Assembly: GCA_003640385.1 (NCBI GenBank)
Contig: RCAB01000105.1
Location: 100,739-164,738 of the forward strand
Direction: 5' to 3'
Source: Setaria digitata
Taxonomy: Eukaryota; Nematoda; Chromadorea; Rhabditida; Setariidae
DNA length: 64,000 nucleotides
Shown here in pieces: positions 24,456-35,905 of this stretch; positions within the stretch are counted from its first letter, which is position 1; every line of letters begins with the position of its first letter. The notes beneath the pieces were generated by a model. It did not search any database. It was not told the DNA's origin and saw only the letters and a list, made by a program, of their open reading frames with translations. The position numbers and the translations under genes are program-made.

Positions 24456-26220
24456 ATGCTTGACACCATCGTCAATCGCAAACGTGGAGGTCGTCTCGGC
24501 AACAAAAAAAAGACTTCAAAGTATATGTGGTGTTGATTCATACTGTTTTATTTTAGCAATATATTTTGTAGTTTTCTGGTAATATGTTTCATTTATATTG
24601 TCTAGTGAATGACATCACAATGTGCTGTCATCGGAAATGGCCTAGTTCTTGTATGGCATTTAAATCATTACTTTGGTGTATCAAATGCATCAGATTAGAT
24701 TAAGAACTTTCACTTTGCTTTCTCTAGTGGAATTAAGTATCGTTTCTAAGCATTTTTCAAATTAATCGACCTAAATTAAAATTTTTATGGGAATGCTTAA
24801 ATGATGTTTTTCAAGTCTTCTTTTGAAGGGAAATTAGGTAGTATTTTGTAGCTATATATTTAATTCGAACCTTTTTTTGCAGGAAAGAGAAGTCTGTTAA
24901 AAATGGAACTGAAAAAATTAATGACACTTCGATTCATAAAATAACGGACTATTTTCCGCTTCGTCGAAGCAGTAGGAAAACGGAAAAGCAACTTGAGGTG
25001 ATTTTTGTTATTGTCGACCTTGTAATTTTTTTTAACACTGTGAAGGTTTTATGTATGAAAACTCGAAACTGTTTTCGAAGAAATCCGAAATTTTTAAGAA
25101 AATTTTTTTTTAAAATCAGGAGTACAACCTATGAAAGAATTATTTTTGCTTTTAACATTAAATTAACATGTTTTCACTATTTGCAGCAGGAAGAACGTGA
25201 TGCAATGGAAAGTGCCATCTTGACAGGTAGCAATGAAAAGTTCCTTGAGATTTTTGAATGTGAGGAAAAAGGTCGTGGGATTCGTACTTTACGGAACTTT
25301 CAGAAAAATGAATTTGTGGTTGAATATAAAGGTAAGGTATAGTTGAATGTACTGTGCAGCATAGAATAATAATTTCATTTCTGGTAGGCATTTTATTTCC
25401 TGTCTTACAGTTCCAGTTCTTTACAAGATATTATATTAGTTATGTGCTCCAACTCCTTAAGGTTCATGACCTCTGTAAGGTCATTGTTTCATGTTCCACT
25501 GTACTTAAGAAAATAAGAGTATTTTTTTTTTGTTTATTGTAAATTATTACAAATGTTAAAGCTTACTGCACAGGTGAAATAGCAAATTGGTTTAAAAAAT
25601 TGCTAAAGGTCCGAATTATTTCAGGTGAAATAATTGATTTAAGACTGGCAAGGATTCGTGAAAGGGAATATGCTAAAGATGATAGCATTGGCTCATTTAT
25701 GTACTTTTTCAAATATCAAAATAAGCAGTATTGTGTTGATGCCACTGATGAAACACCGTATAAAGGGCGACTGATAAATCATTCAGTTGTTAGGCCGAAC
25801 CTTAAGACAAAAGTATGTTAAATATAGAATCTGCGTCATAAGTTTTCTTTTTTTTTTTCTTGTTCTTTGCTATTTTTATCATACAGAAATTTTAACGTCA
25901 GATTGGTGGAATGGCTTAAAAAGAACAGGTATCCTATATGCATGTTCACTGAAATTTTAGTTCAACACGTCAAATCGTTATGTTTTTGTGTTAGTTACTT
26001 GTCTATGGTAGCAAATATTATCTTGTAAATTTCATTCGTTGACAATGGAAAATGGAGTTGAAAGATATGTCATTATGTTGAGGTTATCGAATTAAATGGA
26101 ACGAAACATTTAATATTGATTGCTAAACGAGACATCGATATTGGTGAGGAATTATTGTATGATTATGGGGATCGAACGCCGTGTACTGTCGCAAAGAATC
26201 CGTGGCTGTTAAATTCATAA
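24456..26220 (+). CDS. set-1: SET8/PR-Set7 (KMT5A) histone H4 lysine-20 monomethyltransferase
   Basis: This enzyme adds one methyl group to H4K20 on nucleosomes, using S-adenosylmethionine, and controls chromosome condensation and gene silencing. Exons: 24456-24520, 24883-24997, 25187-25331, 25625-25812, 26083-26220 (651 nt, 216 residues, all phases closed). The N-terminus is basic (NRKRGG). Residues 39-54 match the PCNA-dependent degron of vertebrate SET8: I-T-D-Y-F-P-L-R-R followed by SSRK. The SET domain follows with KGRGIR (88-93), FVVEY, YCVDATDET, the cofactor motif GRLINHS (156-162), HLILIA and ELLYDYGDR (194-202), whose tyrosines shape the active site, then the family C-terminal NPWL tail. 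The acceptor before exon 4 has a decoy CAG|GTGAAATAG upstream at 25572 that would hit a stop. The ATG chosen is the first in frame in its exon, but an upstream exon is possible (see 23624-23688). Confidence 0.93.
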
Positions 26221-28311
26221 TGTCAACTTTTTTTTTGGCAATTATCAGTTTATTCAGACAATCAAGAAACTGTTTCAGTTGAGAAAATGGATATTCAGTA
26301 GCCTATTGAATTATTGTTTGGTTTCATTTCAGAAAAAGTATTTGGACAATACGTAGCTCTTGAATTCATTTTGTAAGAATCATTTGCCTTGTTTATTTTC
26401 TTTTTGTTCGTTTGTTTCTAAGAATGCATTCAGCTTTAATAGGTATCGGTCAGATGTGGTGTCCGTGCCATTGTGGTACGTTTACGATCTCATCGGTTCA
26501 CGTACTTCACGGGATTATGATTAGTAGTATGTATTTTGATTTCTGTCGCTTGTTATCGTTGCATGACAACTATGATGGTTTTTGGATTTAGTAATTCATT
26601 GCAGTGGTTTAAAGTTTTTGCTATTGAGTCACGCTATTATTTAGTTAATGTTTAAATAGTAAGGCGTTCAGGTAGTAAATAAGCCCAGTGTCTTGCTCAA
26701 ACAATCATGTGTCTATTTTCATGGGTGTTCATGTATAACATTTATTCTTTGTTTTAGGCAGTGGCATTTTCAAACTCTATTCTTTGTGGGCTTCATGTTC
26801 CCATTTTCTTCCCACATTTTTCGATCGATAACATTCTCGACAGGGAGACTTAAGAGGAATGAGTTAAAACAGTTGACGTTGTGTAGTACATAGCAGGATG
26901 GTTGATTTTTTGTTAAAAGTGTAGGATAGCTGATTACTTCATGGGTGTACTTGCATTATCAGTATGAGATGCTGTTCGGCAAATGCTTGAGCAGTTTTGA
27001 GTATAACAGTTTACCCTTCACTGCTGTTTAAATATGGTGCCACAGCTTAAGTCATTTTATTTTTTCGGGCATTTCTGATCTCATTTGCGTCTTATAGATC
27101 ATTCAGTTGTTGTTCTTGATTCCACAGTACTATCCTTTACTTTACTCTAACGACATAATGTTTGTAAAATTATCCATTTGTTTTACTGATCCCCATAGGT
27201 GTTTGCAGCGAACTTACTTTGTTTTTTTTTTTTAAGCTGGTTTTTGTTTTTAGTTAAGCTGGTACTTTTGTGCACCATATGCGTCTATTAATGAAATTGC
27301 TGAAATGTGTTTTTTTAAGCCAATTGTTTTCGCAAGAGGAAAAATTTTCTTAGTTAAAGTACAAATAATAATTACTACTTTAACCAAATAAGTATAGGTT
27401 TTTTTGCATCAATAATGAATGCTGTGATTTCCACGACTGTGTTGTCCTAACATTTTTGCACATATCTCTGCGAAATTTACCTTACCTGTACGATGAACCG
27501 ATTTTTTACCTGCTTCTTCAAAATAAACTCGTTCTTTCCATATAAAAATTGATCATTTCGAATATTGTGCTTTATTTTTCTTCTCATTGTATTATTTGAA
27601 TTATTGGAAATAAATGAATCCGAAACTAATACGAAGTCAGTTTTTGCTCCGTTTGGTTATCATCTGTACATGGCAGGCAGCTGTCAGCTGTGTGGTACAC
27701 AATAAATATTTATGATTTGGTTTAATTTCATTAACATCCGCCTATTGTATGGGGAAGATTCAAAAAATAACAACTTGCATTGGTGAAATTGGCATAGAAA
27801 AGTTGATGAATTTGCAAAAACTCGGCTCCATGCAATTGAAATAATGGTGCATTATGTTATAGGTTAATTTGTTCTACGGCGGAGTGATAAATTAGTAATC
27901 TTTTGTGGAGCAGAATACTATCCTGAATGCAGGCTGTAAAACTGGGATAGTAAGATTTTATTTGATAATTGAGTGAATGTGCAAATCATAGATTAAATGA
28001 GAACATTTTTTAAAATATGTTGAGTTGGATACTTGACCTGATTAAAATTGAACAGAAACTTTCTTTACTTGAATGAAATAAACTTTTATCTCTTATTGTT
28101 GTCAATTAGCAATTTCTGCATTACTGTGCTTTTGAGAGCATAATATTATCCTTTATGCTAATGTTATGCTCTCAAAAAAAAATTAAAAAAAAAAAATAAA
28201 AATAAGATGGAATATTTCATATTTCTTTACATTAACTGCAGTCCTCTTTTTTTTCTGATTAATAGGATGTGGAATGTTTGTATCATTTAATCAAAAAACG
28301 TCGTTTCATAA
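26221..28311. other. Intergenic region between SET8 and AVL9
   Basis: This region holds the SET8 3' UTR and the AVL9 promoter. Plus-strand AATAAA-type hexamers occur around 27520-27610, far from the stop. No coding exon, RNA gene or repeat of note was recognised. Confidence 0.5.
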
Positions 28312-31300
28312 ATGGACAGTTCAATCCTTAACGTTGCGGTTATTGGCTTTCACCACAAACGTGGATGTCAGGTAATTGATGAAACTGTTAATAACTAGAG
28401 TAATTAATGAAACTGTTAATAGCTAGAGTGACTGCTTAGTAATCTAAAATTGTTATAATAAAATAAAGTCAGCTAAAAAAAGTTACTGTGGCAGGTGTAA
28501 TGAATAAAATCACAGGACGGGCAAATTTTCAAAATCACTTTTTCTTCAATACTGGAAATTTGTTTTTTTTTTAAGTGTTGCTTTATAATATTTCTTTCCA
28601 CCATCAAAATATCTATTTGTGATTTATTCATTGAAGGATTTAGAAGAGTTTCTGGCTTTTTTAAAGATGCTATTGAATAGATTTTTCCAGATGGAATATT
28701 GTTATCCACCTCTAACAGATAATGAAGGAGAATTACCGATAGCGTGGCAGAATTTACCGTCACTTGCACTCCCCGATGGTGCGCATAACGTCGACCATGG
28801 TACAGAATTTACTTCTCTCCTTATATATCTAATTTTACTGTCATTATCTCTATATAAAAGTATGTTTGAAAATTTATTTAATTGTCCTAGTTGTTTCTGC
28901 CACTTCAAATTTCATAAAAACTTTAAGACAATAAAAAGGCTTCTCCTCTTTTCCTTTCTTTCTTTACTGAGGAATTTTTGATCAAAATTTGTTTGTTGAA
29001 AGATTTCGGGACTTTTTCTTCCTCTTTTTTTTTCAAACCTTTAACTATATCTAAAAGTTGACGAGTAAAAAAGTGTTGTTTACAATCATCGATTAGATTC
29101 TCTGTCATTCATTATTATTTTCTTTATCGAAGTTATAAATGTTCAAAATTTTCTGTGACGTACGAAGTTTATACTCATTTTTTGTTTTTGCGGTTTTAGA
29201 CGTGATATACTTTCTTCTGCCATCACTGGATGATCCGAACCGATCTGTCTTCGGAATTTCATGTTATCGCCAAATTTCTGCAAAGGTTTTATTCGCTGTT
29301 CATTTTTATCATCTTTTATTCACTGTTATTATAATTGCTGATGTAACAGTATTGATTCGTTATCAAATTCTTTCTTTCGACGACAGTTTTTCTAAAGTTA
29401 TTTCAAATTAAGGATCTGCTGAACAAGTCAACAGATGTCACCCGAAGTACTGTGCAGAAAAGTGTTTGTGTTTTGTCACGAATACCACTTTTTGGCGCAC
29501 TGACTGCTAAATTGCAGCTTATCACAAAGGCATATTTTAACGAAAGGGATTTTGCTAAGGTATTTGAAGTATTCATTCCACTTCTCTAAAATTTTAATTA
29601 AATGACACATTTACAGCAGATTTGGAGTTAATATGTTATCAGTGTAGTGCAGTATGCCTCTAATAATATTATTTTTTTGTATGTTGGCAAGATGAAAAAT
29701 CATGTTTTAACTACTTGAGAGTCAAAAAGAAGTTTTAATGACAAAAAATAATCACTTGTCCTTTTTCTTTCATATCATTTTGCTCTTAATTTAAAGGTTG
29801 AAGTATTGTCCCAAATGTATGAAAATCTTTGTGAATTATTTCCAAATGTTGAAACCGATGATCAAGCCGCAATTATGGGTATGTATCCTTTTCATCACAT
29901 TTACAGAATGTTTAAGACGAAAATTTAAATTCATTTCTCTGTTAGTTTAGACTTTCATTTGGTGTGTATTGGTTGAAGCAACATAAGAACATTTGACGCT
30001 TCTACAAACGTGCTATAAGCAGATTAAGCTTCAACACATAGAGTACATTAGCTTCATACAAGCAATGAAAGATACCAAAGACACAAGAAAAATGTTGTTG
30101 GTTTTATTGCTGTGTTGTATTATTCATCTATTCATATTACTTTTACACACTGATACTGTTGTGTTTTACAAGCTTACTATTGATGTTAACTTAGTTTGGT
30201 ATGTGATTTAGAATGTTTGAGATTGAAGAGGAACGAGTGCATATGTAGTTTTTGTCGGGGCTGGAAGAATATCCTATACACAATGTACAGTATGCACAAT
30301 AATTTTTTGTTTTTCAAATTATTTTTTTTTTTAAGATCTTATCAGAACCTAATAGTAACACAGTGATATCTAAAATGGGGGACGAAGAAGCTTCAAATAA
30401 AAAAAAAAGTCTTTCTCCAGATATCTCAGTGCGGTCCCTTGTGACAACATTCAAACATCGTGTATTAGTATTATTCAAACTGTTATTATTAGAAAAGAAG
30501 GTAATTCATTTTCTCCCAGTAAAAATTCTGTTTGCTCATGAAGTCTTCCTAATTGATTTCAGAAGCTATAATAATGTAATAATCATTCTCATTATACTGT
30601 TATGTAATAGAAGGTGATGAATTTAAAAGGAACTCAAAAGTTTTTGTGATACTTCGTCTTGCAGTTTTCCTTATCGTAAAATAATAATTATACATTAATT
30701 TGAAGAATAATCTGGCATGGAACATATTTGTGCGTTTCTATTTTTAACTCCTCATTTAATTTTCTGAAGTTTTTGATTCTGCTATTGTTACGCATAAAAA
30801 TGGCTTCTTTAGTGGAATGATTAAATACGTGTGAAACATATGTGTTAAAAATTTGCTTTTCAGGTCGTATTCTACATATCACCAGTTTTTCAGTTAAGTC
30901 AGTTCATGATTGCACTCGCCTCACTTTTCCCGCGTAATATCTCTTTCTTCAGTTTCCTTCTGTAATTTAATTGTGTAGAATATAGCCATTTCATTATTTT
31001 TCGGTCGCCCTTTACTTAGTCATTTATTTAATTCGTTAAAAGTACACAAATTTCAAATAACATGGAGCTTTAAATCTTTACTGGATATAAGTAATGTTCT
31101 TGTTGAATTTCAGCAGCGATATTAAGAACAATATATTTTTTTAGTATCAAAGCTAGTTAATATTTTCGCTGCAATGCATCCGCTGTTGGTAATTTATTAC
31201 TGAACATGCATTATATACTTGTATTTCTAGTGAGCATAGCATTGCTTCTCTGTTTCTAATTTTAATTTATATGTTTTTCTATTGCATTTCATCTATGAAT

Positions 31301-31476
31301 CTCGGGGAGAAATTGCTAATTCGAAGTTTTATTTTAGGGCTGGTTGAAAAAGGTTTATTTCATGCAGCTGCATACAATCTGAATTCGGGGAAATGTTCAA
31401 ACGAGAGTAAGAGTGCGGATGACGCTGAAATTGGTAAGGTCGGCGTATAATTTTTATTGCTTATAAATTATATTTC

Positions 31477-31518
<42 letters not shown>

Positions 31519-34384
31519 AATATGATGTAAATTTATATATATATATTGTGAAATATGATGTAAAGTAAATTTTATGTGTTTCATCAGTTCCCAGTTTTAT
31601 TTTTAGAAACTAACTTAAAGTATAGGCTATCTTACAGTTTCTTTTATTTTCAGAGTTTGCTAGACTGAATAACAATTCAGTAACAAATCAGTTTGATTAC
31701 GCTATGATTAGATTTGAGATTAACTTTTTCTGCTCTATGTATGTTATGTTTCGCTGTCTTTATAAATTCAAGTAACTTAATACTTAGTTTAGATTACAAA
31801 TGTGTCTTTCCGTTTACAGGGATTATTTTAGATTTAAATGCTTTCTTTAGTGTTAGAAATGGACGGCAATATGTTGCAAGACAAAGTTGCAGATGGTATT
31901 ATCCAGGGAAACAAAATAGTCGAAGACGGAAGCAATCCTGTAGAATTTGTTCATAAAGGTTCTGTCTTTGTTAGAATTTAAGCTAAATGTTTTATTCCAT
32001 TGAACTTGACTAAATATTTATTTTATTTAATTGAATCGCTTGGTTTTTATGGACTTATTATTTTATTTTAAGACTTCTTAACATCACCTATGGATTGCCT
32101 AACAGAAACGCAGCTGCCATTTGACTGTAATGTTGAAGACTGTTCAAGCTTGAAGCGGAATCAAATACTGGATACAGATTCATATGGTTTCCCATTAAGT
32201 ATTTTCACGAAAGTAATGATTTTGCATGAAATATTTATTTTTAAATTATAACATAATAGTCCTATCCATATTATGTTAAAATATAAATTGCCATTTGTGA
32301 GAAGTATGATTAAACTTTGCTACTTTCCTTTTTTGTTTTTTGTCGTTTTCTACAGGAAATAAATAAACTTTATTATTTTAGGGTTCATTATTTCATCCAT
32401 ACCTGAGTGTCTGTTATTTGGACATGATTCGCTCCGACAAGACTCGAGCCTACTGCATTGGTGTGACCAATGCTTTATTTGTTCAACGTCGTGATTCACT
32501 GGATGTTGTAGTTACTGTAAACAGACTTTTTGTTCACTCAAAAATATCATTACAAGAATATGATGCATCTTCCTTTCCATTATATAGTCGACTTTAGATC
32601 ATATTAAGAATTAAGGCCCAGATGTTTCATTTTTAATCGATTTAAACAATTCTAACACAAACACAAGGACCTGCATTGTATGTTAACTGTAAAATTACGT
32701 GTGGATTGTTGATGAAAACAAATTCGCTCTGTTTTTCCGTCCCGAAAATAGAGAGATTCATTGAGAGAAGTTATTGGATAGTGTAGATAGAACTATCGAT
32801 TAAATGATCTGCATAGTAAATGTCTTTCAAAGGACTGGTCTGAATGTAGCTTATAGCTTAACACTAATGATTTGCTCTATTATATTAGTTGAAAAACCTT
32901 TTCATATTCACAAAAACAGACAGTATCTTCTATGAAAATGCATAAGTGGAATTTGCAGATGCTTTTTCCCAACAATAAATGATGTTCATTTTATTCTATG
33001 CTACTGCTGTGTGAAAATAGTAAATTGTAGTACTCCTTTCTAAGGTTGATGAAATTGGCGACGGAAGTATCGATATTGCAGATGTTGAATTAAAGCGATC
33101 ACTAACATTAACAGCCGCTGACTTACGTTTTATTGATTTTGTAATGAAAGAAATGGAAACAAATGCCAAGTCACCAAGTATGCTCTTTGGAATTTTTTTT
33201 AAGTTGTTATGAAAATGATCATTTCACTGCTTTAAATTATGAAAAGTGGTAGATTTTCATGGGATTGATAACACGAGATATATGAGGATTTTCTTTCCAT
33301 TATTTGGAAAGTACTAGTAATTATCTCATATATCAGTTTTTTATGCCTTGTTTAAAAATAGTATCACCGAGATGTATAAGTTGTTTGAAATCGAAAAAAT
33401 TAGCTCTACCCCTTCATTGACGAATCTAGCTATTTATATACTCATAGTTATAGATGCAGTACTTTTAACCAAGTTTATGTTTATGAATAAAAAGTATAAA
33501 AGAAGTTTATACTGAATTGATTTGTTCGCCACTGCATGATTTCTAAAATTTATCCAAAAACTGTAAATCTGTATTTACTAATTGAAGGTTGGGAAGGTAG
33601 TGACGACTGGATACGATTGCAGATGCAAGCATATTTATTATCATTAATAGCAACTGCACGGGCTGATTTGAAAGACTCATTGGATGATTTTAACGAAGCA
33701 TTCGTAGCTGAGTGGAAAATGAGCAATAATTATCGTATTTGGTCCTGTGGCAATTATCCAGACTTGGCAAGTGCAGCTCCGGGGTTTGCTTACTCTTTTT
33801 CCTTTTTTTAATGAATGGCCTGTTATTATATGGGCTCGGCCTCAAGCAGTCAAACTCTTTCACCTGTTTTGTACAACTTCAATTCTAAAATAAAAAAGTT
33901 GTGAGCTGTATGCTGCTTTTCATTCCGTCCAAATTCTTTTTAAGCTGCTGTTATGTCTACAAAAGATGGAGGGATTATCTCAGGTGCCCATAATCATCAT
34001 TGCCTTTATCATTTTCTATTATCACAATAAATCGTCCAAACATAAATTATTATCCGATTTCATGAACTCGAAGAATTGAAAAAAAAAAAAAAAAAAAAAA
34101 AAAAACTAAAGTCGGCCAGATAATAATTTGGATTTATAAGTCCCTAATCGTTAGGATGATTATTGGAGATTAAAAATGATCCATTTTTCAGGCATCCATT
34201 CGCTGGTGGTCTAAGCATATCGGATGTTTTATTACGTGTAGAGCATTCGGTTGGTGCTACAGGAAGTGGTCGTCGTGTAGCCTCTGCTGTTGCCAATACC
34301 AGTAAATATTTTGCAAATACAAGCACTAAAGTAAAAAGTAGTATTACATCATGGCTAAAAGGAACAACACGGCAAATGGAATGA
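28312..34384 (+). CDS. avl9: AVL9 homologue (DENN-superfamily late secretory protein), 14 exons
   Basis: AVL9 proteins act in late secretory trafficking and cell polarity and belong to the DENN superfamily. Exons: 28312-28371, 28691-28799, 29200-29285, 29413-29559, 29797-29878, 30346-30500, 30864-30933, 31338-31433, 31851-31958, 32073-32212, 32382-32516, 33045-33177, 33588-33783, 34192-34384 (1710 nt, 569 residues). Every junction keeps frame. Conserved blocks in order are VIGFHHKRGCQ (10-20), LPSLALPDGAHN, VFGISCYRQI, KLQLITKAYF (about 120-129), FKHRVLVLFK with LLLLEKK then VVFYISPV (about 195-221), a variable acidic linker (about 240-330), GFPLSIFTK, TNALF, TAADLRF, WEGSDDWIR, FVAEWK, NNYRIW, and the C-terminal ITSWLKGTT. 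The protein is shorter than the human one mainly in the linker. Its first ATG sits directly before the conserved N-terminus, which supports the start. Confidence 0.9.
28373..28428 (+). repeat. 28-bp tandem duplication at the first AVL9 splice donor
   Basis: Two near-identical copies of a 28-bp unit (AATTRATGAAACTGTTAATA plus RCTAGAG) lie head to tail, starting just inside intron 1. Only two bases differ between copies, which suggests a recent slip or duplication. Confidence 0.8.
31479..31564. repeat. (TA)n microsatellite with flanking direct and inverted GTGAAATATGATGTAAA repeats
   Basis: A run of about 17 TA units in an AVL9 intron is followed by GTGAAATATGATGTAAA at 31515. A short TA tract follows, and the same 17-mer occurs again at 31548. 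TTTCAC at about 31473 is inverted with respect to GTGAAA, so the whole block can fold back. Confidence 0.8.
34079..34105 (+). repeat. A27 homopolymer in the last AVL9 intron
   Basis: An uninterrupted run of 27 A residues lies 87 bases before the last AVL9 acceptor. No target-site duplication or retrogene sequence accompanies it. Confidence 0.9.
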
Positions 34385-35905
34385 AATTTTATTATATTAT
34401 GATTTTTTTTTTTTTTGGTTTGATCAGCGTATTGCAGTTTCATACAGACGACCAAAACATTAGCTTAAAGTAGGATTACACCAGAATTGTATGCTGCCAT
34501 TGATATTGCATATATAATATAATTGTAGCTACTGAGAAAAAAATACAAAAGGAAACAATGAGAGCATGATGGAATAGTGTAAAAGCCTCGATAGAATTTT
34601 GCAAAATTGAAGTTAAAAAGAACAATGAAGTAATTTCTGTCATAGGCATTGAATTCATATGTTTTTCTGATATAATTTATGTAATTCATATGCTTTTTAT
34701 GTGAACAGATAATCATTTCATTTTGCTGTGTTGTGTAGCTATACGGAATATTTTAATGGTGTCGATTATTAATTTAATTTGGAGGAAATTAATTCTTTAA
34801 GCATCCATTGAACTTATCTAGGGTGACCTGGTATGTCATTGAAAAATGTGTAATTTTATTTCACGCTGTAAAATTTCGGCATAAAGACTTTCTTACTGAT
34901 AATTTCCGCATTTTGCAATATCAGATATGTCATGATTGACAAAGTAAATCGTTAGAGACGGGTGATGTATTAACACTTGTTAAAATGAGTGGACTTCATG
35001 CTATGACCAGAAATTTTTGAAAATTTTCGTGATGCCCGTCATTTTTGTTCTTAAATTTACAGGATATCCAACAATCCTTCCCTTCCTGGAGTTCGAACAT
35101 TTCAAAGGAGAAGATACCGTGAGGAATTGCAGTTTCAAAGTTGAACTTGTCCCGCAGAAATGTAGTTGAATGAACAACGGACAAGAAAACAGAACTGAAG
35201 TAATAATTTTCCTTCCATGAAGTATCAAACTATTGGTTTTTCACTTCGTCGTCCTTACTTTCCTGCCAAAATATTCGATGGAATTAAATTGGTACTTAAA
35301 TGCTTGACACCCAGATGATCAATAATAATTGTTAATACCAGTAATAGTAATAGTGATGATTATTGCCATTATAATTGTCATTTTAATTATATTAATTATT
35401 ATCATTATAATCAATGATAATACTATGATAAACAAATTGAATAAAAAAATAAAATGAACAAATAGTGACAACAATAGTAATAATAATAATAAATAATTAG
35501 TAATAAATAATAATAATAGTGCTTTTAAATGAAATAAAAATGTCCAAACCGTGTATTGTACTGACAATATATTTGCGTAGCTGTTTACAATAATGTTTAT
35601 TCATTACGATATTATTTTTTTATTTGCTTAATCGTAAATAGAAAAGGAGACGAATTAGCTTGCTTGTTTAATTATTAAATATTTTGTGCACTCAGTATTA
35701 TCAGATGGATTAAAACTTATTTTTTACACTTATACAACTGATCAAATGATACTTTTTTTGGATACCGTACACTGAGCAGTTTGCTAAGAGTGATAAAAAA
35801 TGAATAGTTTGTCTGTGTTATGTTTTGATAATCAAATCACTTATAAAAGTGAATCATTTTTTTTCATTTACTTTCACCAAATTTGTTCCATTACCTTCCA
35901 TTCCA
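34385..35905. other. Intergenic region between AVL9 and the ShKT gene
   Basis: This contains the AVL9 3' UTR and an imperfect AAT/ATG-rich tract (about 35325-35520) that produces low-complexity Ile/Leu open frames on the minus strand. No gene was recognised. A short AT-rich stretch with TATAA at about 35840 precedes the ShKT start. Confidence 0.5.

Noticed and set aside
25561..25600. Alternative SET8 acceptor CTGCACAG|GTGAAATAG
   Set aside because: It mimics the true acceptor at 25624 but reads straight into a stop codon.
31654..31790. Extra AVL9 exon after TTTCAG at 31653
   Set aside because: No donor in it leaves in the phase needed by the next exon, while joining 31433 directly to 31851 keeps frame and gives continuous sequence.
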